Assembly: GCF_016107285.1 (NCBI RefSeq)
Contig: NZ_RCVQ01000001.1
Coordinates: 558,001-622,000, forward strand
Origin: Roseomonas sp. KE0001
Lineage (GTDB): Bacteria > Pseudomonadota > Alphaproteobacteria > Acetobacterales > Acetobacteraceae
Reading direction: 5' to 3'
DNA length: 64,000 bases
The notes below the pieces were generated by a model. It was not told the DNA's origin, searched no databases, and saw only the letters and a list, made by a program, of their open reading frames with translations. The stretch's first letter is position 1. The number at the start of each line of letters is the position of its first letter. Position numbers and translations under genes: made by a program. Positions 8,890 to 17,827 of this stretch are shown here, in pieces.

Positions 8890-8969
8890 TGTGCCCCATA
8901 TGCGCCGCCGTTGACCTGATCGACCCCGATCGCCCTGGTCATCTTCTGGTGGGAAGGAGCCCTCAAACC

Positions 8970-9428
8970 ATGGACGCTCTCGTTTCTCCGCTGGGGATGG
9001 TTTCGGATAGCAGCCCGAGCGAAGCCCAGTTTGTTGACAGCCCGAACGGCGAGGCGAAGGACTACTTCGTCGAGCGCGACGGCGTGCGCTTTGCCGGCAC
9101 GCACCTGATCGTCGATCTGTGGGGCGCGACCAATCTCGATGATCCCGCGCACATCGATTCCGTGCTGCGCGAGGCCGCGATCGAGACCGGCGCGACCATC
9201 CTGCACGGCCACTTCCACCACTTCTCCCCGAATGGTGGCGTGAGCGGCGTGCTGGTCCTGGCCGAGAGCCACGTCTCGATCCACACTTGGCCCGAGCGGT
9301 CCTATGCCGCGCTCGACATCTTCGTCTGCGGCATCTGCAACCCCTACAAGGCGGTGCCGGTGCTGAAGAAGGGCTTCCTGCCCGAGCGCGTTCAGCTCGC
9401 CGAGCACAAGCGCGGCCTGATCGGCTGA
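8970..9428 (+). CDS. speD: S-adenosylmethionine decarboxylase proenzyme
   Basis: Makes decarboxylated S-adenosylmethionine, the aminopropyl donor for spermidine. The short prokaryotic form has 152 residues and self-cleaves; here the cleavage should fall between Glu99 and Ser100 in AESHVSIHTWPE, with Ser100 becoming the pyruvoyl cofactor. Conserved His residues occur in HGHFHHF (79-84) and the Cys in FVCGICNP is present. The ATG at 8970 is preceded by GGGAAGGAG at 8951-8959, so the longer frame upstream is not used. speE follows 79 bp downstream, after a strong hairpin. Confidence 0.95.
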   Translation: MDALVSPLGMVSDSSPSEAQFVDSPNGEAKDYFVERDGVRFAGTHLIVDLWGATNLDDPAHIDSVLREAAIETGATILHGHFHHFSPNGGVSGVLVLAESHVSIHTWPERSYAALDIFVCGICNPYKAVPVLKKGFLPERVQLAEHKRGLIG

Positions 9429-9455
9429 CGCCAGCCTGTCACGTGACGAGGCCGG

Positions 9456-9479
9456 GGGCGGGATCCTAAGGTCCCGCCC
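9456..9479 (+). terminator. Hairpin between speD and speE
   Basis: GGGCGGGA (9456-9463) pairs with TCCCGCCC (9472-9479), with two further base pairs inside (one a T-G wobble) and a CTAA loop, giving a 10-bp GC-rich stem. It is followed by TCTTC rather than a clean T run. It may be a partial terminator or attenuator that sets the speD to speE ratio, or a processing site. It lies 28 bp before the speE start. Confidence 0.5.
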
Positions 9480-9507
9480 TCTTCGCGTTCCACGAGGATA
9501 CATCCCC

Positions 9508-10377
9508 ATGCCGACCGATTCCTGGGTGAACGAGACCCTCTATCCCGAATGGGGGCAGCGCTTCCAGGTGAAGCGCGAGCTGGCCCGCGTCCAGAGCGAC
9601 TTCCAGGACATCATGATTTTCGAGAGCTACACGCATGGCCGCGTGATGCTGCTCGATGGCGTGGTGCAGATCACCGAGAAGGACGAGTTCGTCTATCAGG
9701 AGATGCTGGCCCATGTGCCGCTGCTGGCGCATGGCGATGCCCGGCGCGTCCTGATCATCGGTGCCGGTGACGGCGGCGTGCTGAAGCGCGTTCTGCAGCA
9801 TCGCAACGTCGAGAAGGCCGTGATGGTCGAGATCGACGGCGAGGTGATCCGGCTGTGCAAGGAGCATCTGCCCGACATCGGTGGCGAGGCCTGGAACGAC
9901 CCGCGGGCCGAGGTGATCGTGGGCGACGGCATCGACTACGTCCGAAAGGCGCCGGCCGGCAGCTTCGACGTGGTGATCGTCGATTCCACCGACCCGATCG
10001 GCGTCGGCGAGGTGCTGTTCACCGACGAGTTCTATGCCAACGCGGCGCGGCTGCTGTCCGATCGCGGCCTGATCGTCAACCAGTGCGGCGTGCCGATCAT
10101 GCAGGCCGAGGAACTGGCCGAGACGTCCGTCCGCCGCGGCAAGGCCTTCCCGGACATCTGGGCCTATGTCGCCGCCGTGCCGACCTATGTCGGCGGTTTC
10201 ATGACCCTGGGCTGGGCGGCGAAGGATGCCACCCTGCGCCAGGTGGACAGCGCCACCCTCCGCGACCGCGCCGAGGCCGCCGGAATTCTGGGCCGGACGG
10301 AGTACTGGACGCCGGAGATCCATGCCGGCGCCTTCAACCTGCCGCCCTATATCAGCCGGCACCTGCCGCAGGGCTGA
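9508..10377 (+). CDS. speE: Spermidine synthase (polyamine aminopropyltransferase)
   Basis: Transfers the aminopropyl group from decarboxylated S-adenosylmethionine to putrescine in the cytoplasm. The 289-residue protein matches the usual length and has the N-terminal beta domain starting WVNETLYPEWGQRF, the cofactor loop IIGAGDGGVLKRVL, and the catalytic segment VDSTDPIGVGEVLF. GAGGAT lies upstream of the ATG. It pairs with speD just upstream. The downstream gene converges with 6 bp between stops. Confidence 0.95.
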   Translation: MPTDSWVNETLYPEWGQRFQVKRELARVQSDFQDIMIFESYTHGRVMLLDGVVQITEKDEFVYQEMLAHVPLLAHGDARRVLIIGAGDGGVLKRVLQHRNVEKAVMVEIDGEVIRLCKEHLPDIGGEAWNDPRAEVIVGDGIDYVRKAPAGSFDVVIVDSTDPIGVGEVLFTDEFYANAARLLSDRGLIVNQCGVPIMQAEELAETSVRRGKAFPDIWAYVAAVPTYVGGFMTLGWAAKDATLRQVDSATLRDRAEAAGILGRTEYWTPEIHAGAFNLPPYISRHLPQG

Positions 10378-10383
10378 ACCCGC

Positions 10384-10620
10384 TCACCGCTCCGCCAGCA
10401 GCCTCTCCAGGCGGCGGCGGAGACCTTCCAGCGGCGAACGAACCTCCCCGCGCGCCCGCGCGGGCAGGGCCAGGGCGGCGAGGCACAGGCCACCGACCTC
10501 GGCCTCGATCCCGCTGAGGTCGACAGCGCGCCGGCCTTGCCGCAGCCCCTCGGCCAGGGCCAGGGTGGCGTCGAGCGCGGCGAGGCCGGCCAGCACGGCG
10601 GGGAGGGCGGGGTCGTTCAT
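10384..10620 (-). CDS. Small hypothetical protein (78 residues)
   Basis: An Ala/Leu/Arg-rich, mostly helical protein with no motif that I recognise and no signal peptide or membrane segment. GAGGAT lies about 9 nt before the ATG. It converges on speE and is divergent from the next small gene, so it has its own promoter somewhere in 10621-10738. Third-position GC is high as in neighbouring genes. It could be an adaptor or a flagellar-chaperone-like helical protein, but nothing in the sequence decides this. Confidence 0.5.
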   Translation of the reverse strand: MNDPALPAVLAGLAALDATLALAEGLRQGRRAVDLSGIEAEVGGLCLAALALPARARGEVRSPLEGLRRRLERLLAER

Positions 10621-10738
10621 GCCGCCATCCTCTAGCGCGATCCCCTAATACTTCGCTGCGACGGCGCGCCGTGCCTCCTTAACCCTTTCCTTGCCTCCTG
10701 CGGCGATCCTGCCACCCGGAAGCCAGGGGGCGGGATGG

Positions 10739-10969
10739 ATGGAACTGACGCGGGCGCTGGAGATCTCGGTCCGCCGACTGCAGTCGGAGCGGCCGCAGTT
10801 GCTGGAACGCGCCCGCCGCGCCGCGCGCGAGCAGGGCGCATGGTCGCGGATCGTGCCGGAGGCGCCGGCGTGCGGGCCGGTTTCCCCGCCCGGGCACGCC
10901 CGGTCCCTGCGGACCAGCCTGTCGCTGGTCACGGAAGCCCTCGCCCTGCTGGCGGAGGATAGGGACTGA
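10739..10969 (+). CDS. Small hypothetical protein (76 residues) upstream of the hybrid kinase
   Basis: The predicted protein begins MELTRALEISVRRLQSERP and is rich in Arg and Leu, with two amphipathic helices separated by a Pro/Gly-rich linker. No family was recognised. The ATG at 10739 has a GGGGGCGGGA purine stretch just upstream; a TTG start at 10691 would add 16 unlikely residues. The kinase gene starts 31 bp downstream on the same strand, so the two may be co-transcribed and functionally linked. Coding status is likely but unproven. Confidence 0.5.
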   Translation: MELTRALEISVRRLQSERPQLLERARRAAREQGAWSRIVPEAPACGPVSPPGHARSLRTSLSLVTEALALLAEDRD

Positions 10970-11000
10970 CATCACCGCTTCGTGAGGATATCATCCGGTC

Positions 11001-12533
11001 ATGAAGCGCCTTGCCGATCTGTGGCTCCTGGGAGAGCAGCGCCAGGGCGCCTTCGAGGCCCTGTTCGAGGCGCTTCCCGAAGCCGCGCTCCTGCTGGAGC
11101 GGTCGGGGCGGGTCCGCGGCGCGAATCCGGCTCTTCGCCGCGCCCTCGGCCCCGCCTATCCGGTGCAGGCCGGCATGGCGCCGGACGCCCTGTTCCAGCC
11201 CGAGTCACGATCCCTGCTGACCCAATGGCTGGCCCGGGGCGGCGCGGCGCCGGCGGAGCTGCGTCTGATCGCGCCCGAGGGCATGCCCGGCCTGCCCGTG
11301 GCGCCGATCCGCCTCGGCCTGCCCGATGGCGGGGCGGTGCTGCTGCTGCAGGATCTGGCGCAGCGGCAGCTGATGGCGGCGAAGGTGGCCGAGGCCGAGA
11401 GGCTGCAGACGCTCGGCACCCTGGCGGGCGGCATCGCGCACGACTTCAACAATATCCTGGCCATCATCCTCGGCGCCGCCGAGGGCGCGGAGCGGCTTTC
11501 GGGCCCCGCGGCGGCGGCGGAGCTGCAGCAGATCCGCGAGGCGGCGGAGCGCGGCGGCGGGCTGGTGCGGCAGTTGCTCGCCTATGCCCGGCAGCAGGTC
11601 CTGGCGCCACGGCTGGTGCCGCTGAACCAGGCGGTCTCCGGGGTGGCCCGGCTCCTGACGCCGCTGCTGGGGCCGGACATCCGGCTGGAGCTGGCGCTGG
11701 AGAAGCCGGAGCGCACGGTGCGGATCGACCCGTCGGAGTTGGACCGGGTTGTCATGAACCTGGCGATGAACGCCCGCCAGGCCATGCCGACGGGTGGCAG
11801 GCTGCGACTGGCCACCGGCCGGCAACTGCTGCTGCAGGCCTTGCCGGCGATGCCGGAACCGGTGCCGGCCGGACGATGGACCGTGCTGGAGGTCAGCGAC
11901 TCCGGTCTGGGCATTCCGCCGGAGATCCTGCCGCGCATCTTCGAACCCTTCTTCACCAGCCGTGCCCAGCAGGGCGGAACCGGCATGGGTCTCGCCACCG
12001 TGCATGGCATCGTCCGCCAGTCGGGCGGCTATCTGACCGTGAGCAGCCGGCCAGGGGAGGGGACCTGCTTCCGCATCCTGCTGCCCCGCGTCGAGGAGGC
12101 CGCGCCTCAGGCCGTTGCCGATGGTGCGGCGGAAGGCCCGGCGCCATCCCCCCTGATGGCGGCGGGCGGAATGGCGGCACCCTTGCTGCTGGTCGAGGAT
12201 GAGGGGCTGCTGCGGCAGCTCGCGGAGCGCAGCCTCCGCCGCGCGGGCTGGGAGGTGGTCGCGGCGGAGGATGCCGAGGCGGCGCTGGACCTGGTGGAAG
12301 CCGGGCTCGCGCCTCGCGCCCTGGTATCCGATGTCATCATGCCCGGCATGGACGGCCTGGCGCTCTGCGGCCGGCTGCGGCATCGCTTCCCGGCCCTGCC
12401 GGTCCTGCTGACCAGTGGCTATGCGCCGTCCATGGTCGAGACGGGCGTGGAGGGCGAGGGTCTTCGCTTCCTGGCCAAACCTTATGCGCCGGCCCAGCTC
12501 GTGGAGGCGGTGAAAGCCCTGCTTCCACGCTGA
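11001..12533 (+). CDS. Soluble hybrid histidine kinase with C-terminal receiver (CckA-like)
   Basis: Signalling protein of 510 residues. Order: a short PAS-like sensor (about 20-125), a HisKA domain with the phosphoacceptor His147 in AGGIAHDFNNIL, an HATPase with N box NLAMNARQAM and G boxes DSGLGIPPE and GTGMGLATVHG, then a receiver (about 395-508) with Asp444 in VSDVIMPGMDG and the conserved Lys in FLAKPY. No membrane segment or signal peptide is visible. Catalytic residues are intact. In Caulobacter the essential kinase CckA is encoded in the same chromosomal region as recA and alaS, and the HisKA type fits CckA, but CckA is longer with two membrane helices and two PAS domains. Orthology is therefore only suggested. 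Confidence 0.85.
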   Translation: MKRLADLWLLGEQRQGAFEALFEALPEAALLLERSGRVRGANPALRRALGPAYPVQAGMAPDALFQPESRSLLTQWLARGGAAPAELRLIAPEGMPGLPVAPIRLGLPDGGAVLLLQDLAQRQLMAAKVAEAERLQTLGTLAGGIAHDFNNILAIILGAAEGAERLSGPAAAAELQQIREAAERGGGLVRQLLAYARQQVLAPRLVPLNQAVSGVARLLTPLLGPDIRLELALEKPERTVRIDPSELDRVVMNLAMNARQAMPTGGRLRLATGRQLLLQALPAMPEPVPAGRWTVLEVSDSGLGIPPEILPRIFEPFFTSRAQQGGTGMGLATVHGIVRQSGGYLTVSSRPGEGTCFRILLPRVEEAAPQAVADGAAEGPAPSPLMAAGGMAAPLLLVEDEGLLRQLAERSLRRAGWEVVAAEDAEAALDLVEAGLAPRALVSDVIMPGMDGLALCGRLRHRFPALPVLLTSGYAPSMVETGVEGEGLRFLAKPYAPAQLVEAVKALLPR

Positions 12534-12558
12534 TCCTCTTGCGGAACGAGGCATAAGC

Positions 12559-12573
12559 GAACATATAGGGAAC
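12559..12573 (+). promoter_or_regulatory. LexA (SOS) box upstream of recA
   Basis: GAACATATAGGGAAC is an exact GAAC-N7-GAAC match, which on the other strand reads GTTC-N7-GTTC, the LexA site of alphaproteobacteria. It overlaps a possible -10 (CATATA, 12562-12567) 17 bp downstream of TTGCGG (12539-12544), so LexA bound here would block the promoter. This would give a recA leader of about 175 nt. The site is direct; the promoter assignment is inference. Confidence 0.85.
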
Positions 12574-12751
12574 TCGAAATCTGGGGCGGCAGAGAATTAA
12601 ACCTGGGATTGAATAGCTCTCTGGGTTCACTGACGTCACAGGAAAATGATATCCTGGCCCTGCCTTATCGAATGCATCGCGCCGGGATAAGCACTGAACC
12701 GGTCAGTGTCTCCGATCCATATAGACAGCCGCTTGGCGAAGGGGTTCCAGA

Positions 12752-13792
<1,041 letters not shown>

Positions 13793-13833
13793 GGCGGAAG
13801 CGGCGCCGCCTCACGCAGTGGCGCGAGTCTGAT

Positions 13834-13855
13834 AAGGGGCCCCGTGGGGCCCCTT
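13834..13855 (+). terminator. Bidirectional hairpin between recA and the AsmA gene
   Basis: AAGGGGCCC (13834-13842) pairs with GGGCCCCTT (13847-13855) around a CGTG loop, a 9-bp GC-rich stem flanked by AA and TT. It lies between convergent genes, about 40 bp after the recA stop and 6 bp after the AsmA-family stop, so it probably ends both transcripts. Confidence 0.7.
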
Positions 13856-13861
13856 GCCATG

Positions 13862-16411
13862 TCAGCGGCCTAGCAGGCCGCGCAGAATGTCGACCGGCCC
13901 GGGGGGGCGCGGGCGGCCGCCTGACGGCGCGGGGGATTCGGCCGGTACCGGGCCGGAATGGCCACCCCGGGCCACGCTCAGCTGCTGCGCGCAATCCGGC
14001 AGGCTTCCGGCGGGCCGGTCCGCCAGTTGCTGCGCCAGCCGCCCCAGGACCGAATCGCCGCTTTCCGCCTGCCGGCTCATCAACTCCCCCAGGATGCCGG
14101 CGGCCGCTTCGGGCACCCGCGCGGAATCGAGGCGGTAGCTGGGCGCCGCGAAACTGCCGCCCACCACCACCGGCGCCGTCAGGCCGAGGCCGCCCAGCCG
14201 GAGCTGCGGCAGCAGTCGCAACGCCAGCCGCTCCTGGCCCAGATCGATCTCGCCGCTGCCCACCACGTCGGCGAGGCCGGTCTCGATCAGCATGGCCTGC
14301 GGCCGGGCGATGCCATCACGCAGCTGCAGGCGGAGCGCCAGGCAGCGCAGCGCCGTTCCCGCCTCCGCCGGGGCGCCCGGCAGCATCAGGCGGCGCAACT
14401 CACCGCCCAGACGTTCCAGCAGGCGGTTCTCGATCTGCCCATTGGCCATGGCCAGTGCCAGATGACCGCTCAGCGTTCCGGCCAGGGACCGGAGATCCTC
14501 GCCCGCGCCCTGCAGATCCGCCTCCAGCTCCAGCAGGCCGCTGCCCTGGGGCGGCAGGCCATAGCCTTGCAGCAGTGGCCGGAGGTCGAGGCCGCCGCCT
14601 TCATGCCGCAGCGCCAGCGAGAGGCGGGGCGGGGCCGCAGCGCCATCGGCGGCCAGGCTGCCGGCCAGACGGCCGCCGGGCAGGCTGAAGGCCAGGGGGG
14701 CGATCCGGAGCTGCCCGCCCTCCAGGGCCAGATGGCCCTGGATCTGGCTGTAGGTCACGCCGCGCAGCCTCAGCTCCGCGATGTCCAGGGGTCCCTCGGC
14801 ATCCAGCCCCCGCAGGCGCGCCAGCGGCAGGGGCAAGGCCGGGATCACACGGCGCGGCCCGGCCTCGGCGGGCAGGGGCGGGCGGGGCGGAACCGCCGGG
14901 GTGCCGCCCGCCGGGTGGGGCGCGGCCGGCTGCGGCGGCGGTGCCGAGAGCAGGGCATCAAGGTCGAGGCGCGGCGCCGAAAGCGCCCATCGCAGGCTCG
15001 GACGCGCCGCGCCCGCCTGCCAGCGCAGCGTGCCGCCAAGGGAGGCTTCCCGCGACGACAATCGCAGATCCTCGAGCGACAGCGCCGTGCCGCCGGACCA
15101 GTCGAAGGCCGTGGCGAGATGGGCCTCGGTCAGGCGCGGCCCGGGCAGGCCCAGGGCGGTGAGGAGCGGCGCCGTGTCCGCCCCACGGCCCTCGAACCGG
15201 CCTTGGGCCTCGAGCGGGGCGGTGCCGCTGAGCGCCCCCTGCAGCCGCGCCTCCAGCCCCGCGGCCCGCAGCGTGGCCTCGAGCGGCCAGGGGCCCGGCG
15301 CCGCCAGGGCGGCCAGAGGGGGAAGGCGGGCCTCGCCCTGCCAGGCCAGGCCGCGCCACTGACCGGACAGGCTGGCCTCACCGGGCCCTTCACCATCGGT
15401 GAAGCGGAGGCTGCCGGCGCCCAGCACCAGATCGGGCGCCAGGGGGGCCATCGCGCCGCCGGCGAGGCTGGCGGAGAGGCCGAGCAGGCGCGGCGGCCGC
15501 CCCGGCCCCGCATCGCTCAGCGAGGCCTGCACGGCGAGACCTTCCAGCGCCGCGGGCCAGGGCTGCGCGGGCGGCAGGAAAGGCGACAGCCGCCCCAGCC
15601 GATCGGCCGAGGCCTCGACCTGCAGGCGCCAGCCCGCCAGGGCCTCCGGCCGGGACAGGCTGCCCTGAACCTGCAGGCGCAGGCCGGGCGATGTCGCGGT
15701 CAGTTCGAGCGGCCAGTCCGCCGGCTCGGCGCTGGCACCCGTGAGGCGCGGCAGGGGGCCGGTCGCGCCTTCCACGGCGATCTCGACGCCCCGCAGCGCC
15801 AGCTGTCCGCGCAGGCCCAGCGGCGATGCCGGCTCCGGCGCGGTCAGGGCGAGGTCGCGGATCCCCAGCGTCTCGTGCCCCCCGCCGCGCGCGTCATGCC
15901 AGGTGAGCCGGCCGCCCTCGATGAGGATCTCCGAGACCGAGAAGGCCAGCGGCCGCGCGGCCCGGCCGTCCTGCGCCGCGGGTGCGGGCCCGGGCGCGTC
16001 GGCGGCGGGGGGAGGCGGTGGCCGGAAGCGCCAGTTGCCCTCGCCCGCAGCATCGACCTCCAGCAGCACATCCGGCTCGACGAGGCGGATGCGCTCGAAG
16101 GCCAGCTGCCGCGAGAGCAGCGGCAGCAGCGCCAGCCGCGCCTCCATGCGCCGGGCGGTCAGCATCTCCGGCCGGCTGCCACCTGGCGCATTGGCCAGCG
16201 AAACGCCTTCCAGCGTCACCGTCGGCAGCAGCGAGAGCTTCACGCCCACCGGCCCGCCGAGGGTCAGCCTCCGCCCGGTCGCCTGCTCCACGGCGGCGAT
16301 GACGCGCGGGCGCAGCACCGAATCCCGCAGCAGCCATTGCGCCGCGCCCCAGACGAGCAGCGGCGCGGCGACGAGGCCGGCGCCCGCGACGATCAGGAGG
16401 CGGCGGGCCAT
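13862..16411 (-). CDS. AsmA family protein
   Basis: Envelope protein of 849 residues with a single N-terminal signal-anchor helix (about residues 4-27) and a large periplasmic part. The AsmA N-terminal domain is recognised by IAAVEQATGRRLTLGGPVGVKLSLLPTVTLEGVSLAN and the later RIRLVEPDVLLEVDAAGEGNW segment. The C-terminal AsmA-like repeat region ends with a Pro/Gly-rich tail. AsmA-superfamily proteins are thought to bridge inner and outer membrane and carry phospholipids. The start is 3 bp after the stop of the pseudouridine synthase gene, so the two are one operon. A second member of the superfamily is encoded at 42392-45616. Confidence 0.88.
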   Translation of the reverse strand: MARRLLIVAGAGLVAAPLLVWGAAQWLLRDSVLRPRVIAAVEQATGRRLTLGGPVGVKLSLLPTVTLEGVSLANAPGGSRPEMLTARRMEARLALLPLLSRQLAFERIRLVEPDVLLEVDAAGEGNWRFRPPPPPAADAPGPAPAAQDGRAARPLAFSVSEILIEGGRLTWHDARGGGHETLGIRDLALTAPEPASPLGLRGQLALRGVEIAVEGATGPLPRLTGASAEPADWPLELTATSPGLRLQVQGSLSRPEALAGWRLQVEASADRLGRLSPFLPPAQPWPAALEGLAVQASLSDAGPGRPPRLLGLSASLAGGAMAPLAPDLVLGAGSLRFTDGEGPGEASLSGQWRGLAWQGEARLPPLAALAAPGPWPLEATLRAAGLEARLQGALSGTAPLEAQGRFEGRGADTAPLLTALGLPGPRLTEAHLATAFDWSGGTALSLEDLRLSSREASLGGTLRWQAGAARPSLRWALSAPRLDLDALLSAPPPQPAAPHPAGGTPAVPPRPPLPAEAGPRRVIPALPLPLARLRGLDAEGPLDIAELRLRGVTYSQIQGHLALEGGQLRIAPLAFSLPGGRLAGSLAADGAAAPPRLSLALRHEGGGLDLRPLLQGYGLPPQGSGLLELEADLQGAGEDLRSLAGTLSGHLALAMANGQIENRLLERLGGELRRLMLPGAPAEAGTALRCLALRLQLRDGIARPQAMLIETGLADVVGSGEIDLGQERLALRLLPQLRLGGLGLTAPVVVGGSFAAPSYRLDSARVPEAAAGILGELMSRQAESGDSVLGRLAQQLADRPAGSLPDCAQQLSVARGGHSGPVPAESPAPSGGRPRPPGPVDILRGLLGR

Positions 16412-16414
16412 GGC

Positions 16415-17392
16415 TCAGCCCTGCCGCCGGGGCGGCGGCGTGCGCGGCTTCTCGAAGCCCAGCGTCTCGAAGCTCTCCAGCATGTGCGGCGGCAGCGGCG
16501 CCGTGACCTCCAGCGTGCCGCCCTCGGGATGCGGCACGCGGATGGCGCGGGCGTGCAGGTGCAGGCTGTGCGAGAGATTGTCCAGATGCGCGGCCTGGCC
16601 GCCATACTTGCCATCGCCCAGGATCGGGCATTCCAGCGCCGCGGCGCAGTGCACGCGGAGCTGGTGGGTGCGACCGGTCAGCGGCCGGAGCTCCAGCCAG
16701 GTGGCATGCCGCCGCGCCACGTCCACCGTGCTGAACTCGGTGATGGCATGCGCGCCCTCCCGGCCCTCCGCCGGGGCGGTGCGCTCGCCGTGCGGGCCGC
16801 CGAGCTTGGCCAGCGGCATGTCGATGCGCCCGGCCTGATATTGCGGCTGCCCGACCACGATCGCCCAGTAGGTCTTCTCCGCGTCCCGCCCCCGGAAGGC
16901 GGCGGCGAGCCGGCCGGCCGCGCGAGGGTCGCGCGCCAGCAGGATGACGCCGGAGGTGTCGCGGTCCAGCCGGTGCACCAGCCGCGGCCGCTCCTCATGG
17001 CCGAAGCGCAGCGCGTCCAGCATTCCGTCCAGGTGCCGCCGGATGTTCGGGCCGCCCTGCACCGGCAGGCCGTGCGGCTTGTTCAGGGCGATGACGCTGT
17101 CGTCGCGGTAGAGAATCATCGTCTCCAGCAGGCGCGCATCCGCCTCGCTGACCCCCCGCTCGCGCGGCGCCGCCTCCGGCGCGGGACCCTCGGGCAGGGG
17201 AGGGATGCGGATCTCCTGTCCGCGCTCAAGACGGGTATTGGCCTCGGCGCGCTTGCCGTCCACGCGGATCTGTCCGGTGCGCAGCAGCTTCTGCAACGCG
17301 CCCTGGGTGAGCTGCGGGAAATGGCGGCGGAACCAGCGGTCCAGCCGGGAATCGGCGTCCGCCGCGTGCACGGTGCGGTGCTGGATGGTCAT
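16415..17392 (-). CDS. RluC/RluD-type 23S rRNA pseudouridine synthase
   Basis: Converts uridines in large-subunit rRNA to pseudouridine. The 325-residue protein has an N-terminal S4 RNA-binding domain (about 14-65: SRLDRWFRRHFP...LLRTGQIRVDGKR) and the catalytic motif HRLDRDTSG with Asp143 as nucleophile. Length, S4 domain and the GLPVQGGPNIRRHLD segment favour RluC. It is first in an operon with the AsmA-family gene. Confidence 0.9.
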   Translation of the reverse strand: MTIQHRTVHAADADSRLDRWFRRHFPQLTQGALQKLLRTGQIRVDGKRAEANTRLERGQEIRIPPLPEGPAPEAAPRERGVSEADARLLETMILYRDDSVIALNKPHGLPVQGGPNIRRHLDGMLDALRFGHEERPRLVHRLDRDTSGVILLARDPRAAGRLAAAFRGRDAEKTYWAIVVGQPQYQAGRIDMPLAKLGGPHGERTAPAEGREGAHAITEFSTVDVARRHATWLELRPLTGRTHQLRVHCAAALECPILGDGKYGGQAAHLDNLSHSLHLHARAIRVPHPEGGTLEVTAPLPPHMLESFETLGFEKPRTPPPRRQG

Positions 17393-17438
17393 GGGCGGGA
17401 AGTAGCCGCCGGCCAGGGCGGCGTCGAGCCAATTCCGC

Positions 17439-17467
17439 TTGACAAAAAGGAATAAATTCCTTATTCC
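17439..17467 (+). promoter_or_regulatory. Promoter with embedded operator palindrome for the AbrB-type gene
   Basis: A perfect -35 TTGACA (17439-17444) is followed after 17 bp by a weak -10 TATTCC (17462-17467). Between them lies AAGGAATAAATTCCTT (17447-17462), a 7-2-7 inverted repeat. A dyad between the promoter elements is a typical repressor site, and AbrB/MazE-fold proteins often control their own promoter. The patch is clearly A+T-rich against its surroundings. Confidence 0.6.
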
Positions 17468-17498
17468 CTTACTTCCTTACCAGCCTTGGGAGCGTCCG

Positions 17499-17690
17499 AT
17501 GCGGATGGCGAAACTGACCAGCAAGAACCAGCTCACCTTGCCCGCATCGGTGGTCGAGGCATTGGGCCGGCCCAGCTACTTCCGCGTGCAGGTTCATGAG
17601 GGCGTGCTCCTCCTCTGGCCCGGCCGGTGGGTAGGCGTGGAACTGCCTGGCGATGGCCATGAGGATAAGGCGGCAGCATCAGCGAAGTAA
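17499..17690 (+). CDS. AbrB/MazE-type DNA-binding protein, no toxin partner seen
   Basis: A 63-residue protein beginning MRMAKLTSKNQLTLPASVVEALG, the swapped-hairpin pattern of the SpoVT/AbrB and MazE antitoxin fold, followed by a short basic, aromatic segment and an acidic/Ala tail. Downstream, 17691-17827 holds no toxin gene and the next gene converges. The ATG at 17499 has a TTGGGAG site 7 nt upstream; the promoter lies right before it. It could be an orphan antitoxin or a stand-alone transcription factor. The upstream palindrome suggests self-repression. Confidence 0.65.
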   Translation: MRMAKLTSKNQLTLPASVVEALGRPSYFRVQVHEGVLLLWPGRWVGVELPGDGHEDKAAASAK

Positions 17691-17827
17691 AGGAAAATAT
17701 ACCCACTGAGGCCCAGGGGATGAAAGCCGCCGCGCTTTCCCGGGTCGTGACGATGCCTCCCCCTCCGCACCGGTCGGAGGAGCGGTGGTCCATGGCGGGC
17801 CGTTCGCCTGCGGCATGGTGAAAAACG

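Noticed and set aside
8588-8914. A plus-strand frame starting MGWDSNPRYPF over the tRNA-Ser gene.
   Set aside because: This peptide is the translation of the reverse complement of a tRNA T arm and anticodon region, a common false gene at serine and leucine tRNAs.
13958-17455. A 1165-codon open frame on the plus strand opposite the AsmA-family and pseudouridine synthase genes.
   Set aside because: It is Gln/Arg/Ala-rich with no recognisable domain. The opposite strand encodes two clear protein families, and long antisense frames are expected at this GC content.
17700-17827. A GGGGATGAAAGCC stretch beside crcB that recalls the start of a fluoride riboswitch.
   Set aside because: It lies downstream of crcB and on the wrong strand, and the rest of the riboswitch consensus is missing.
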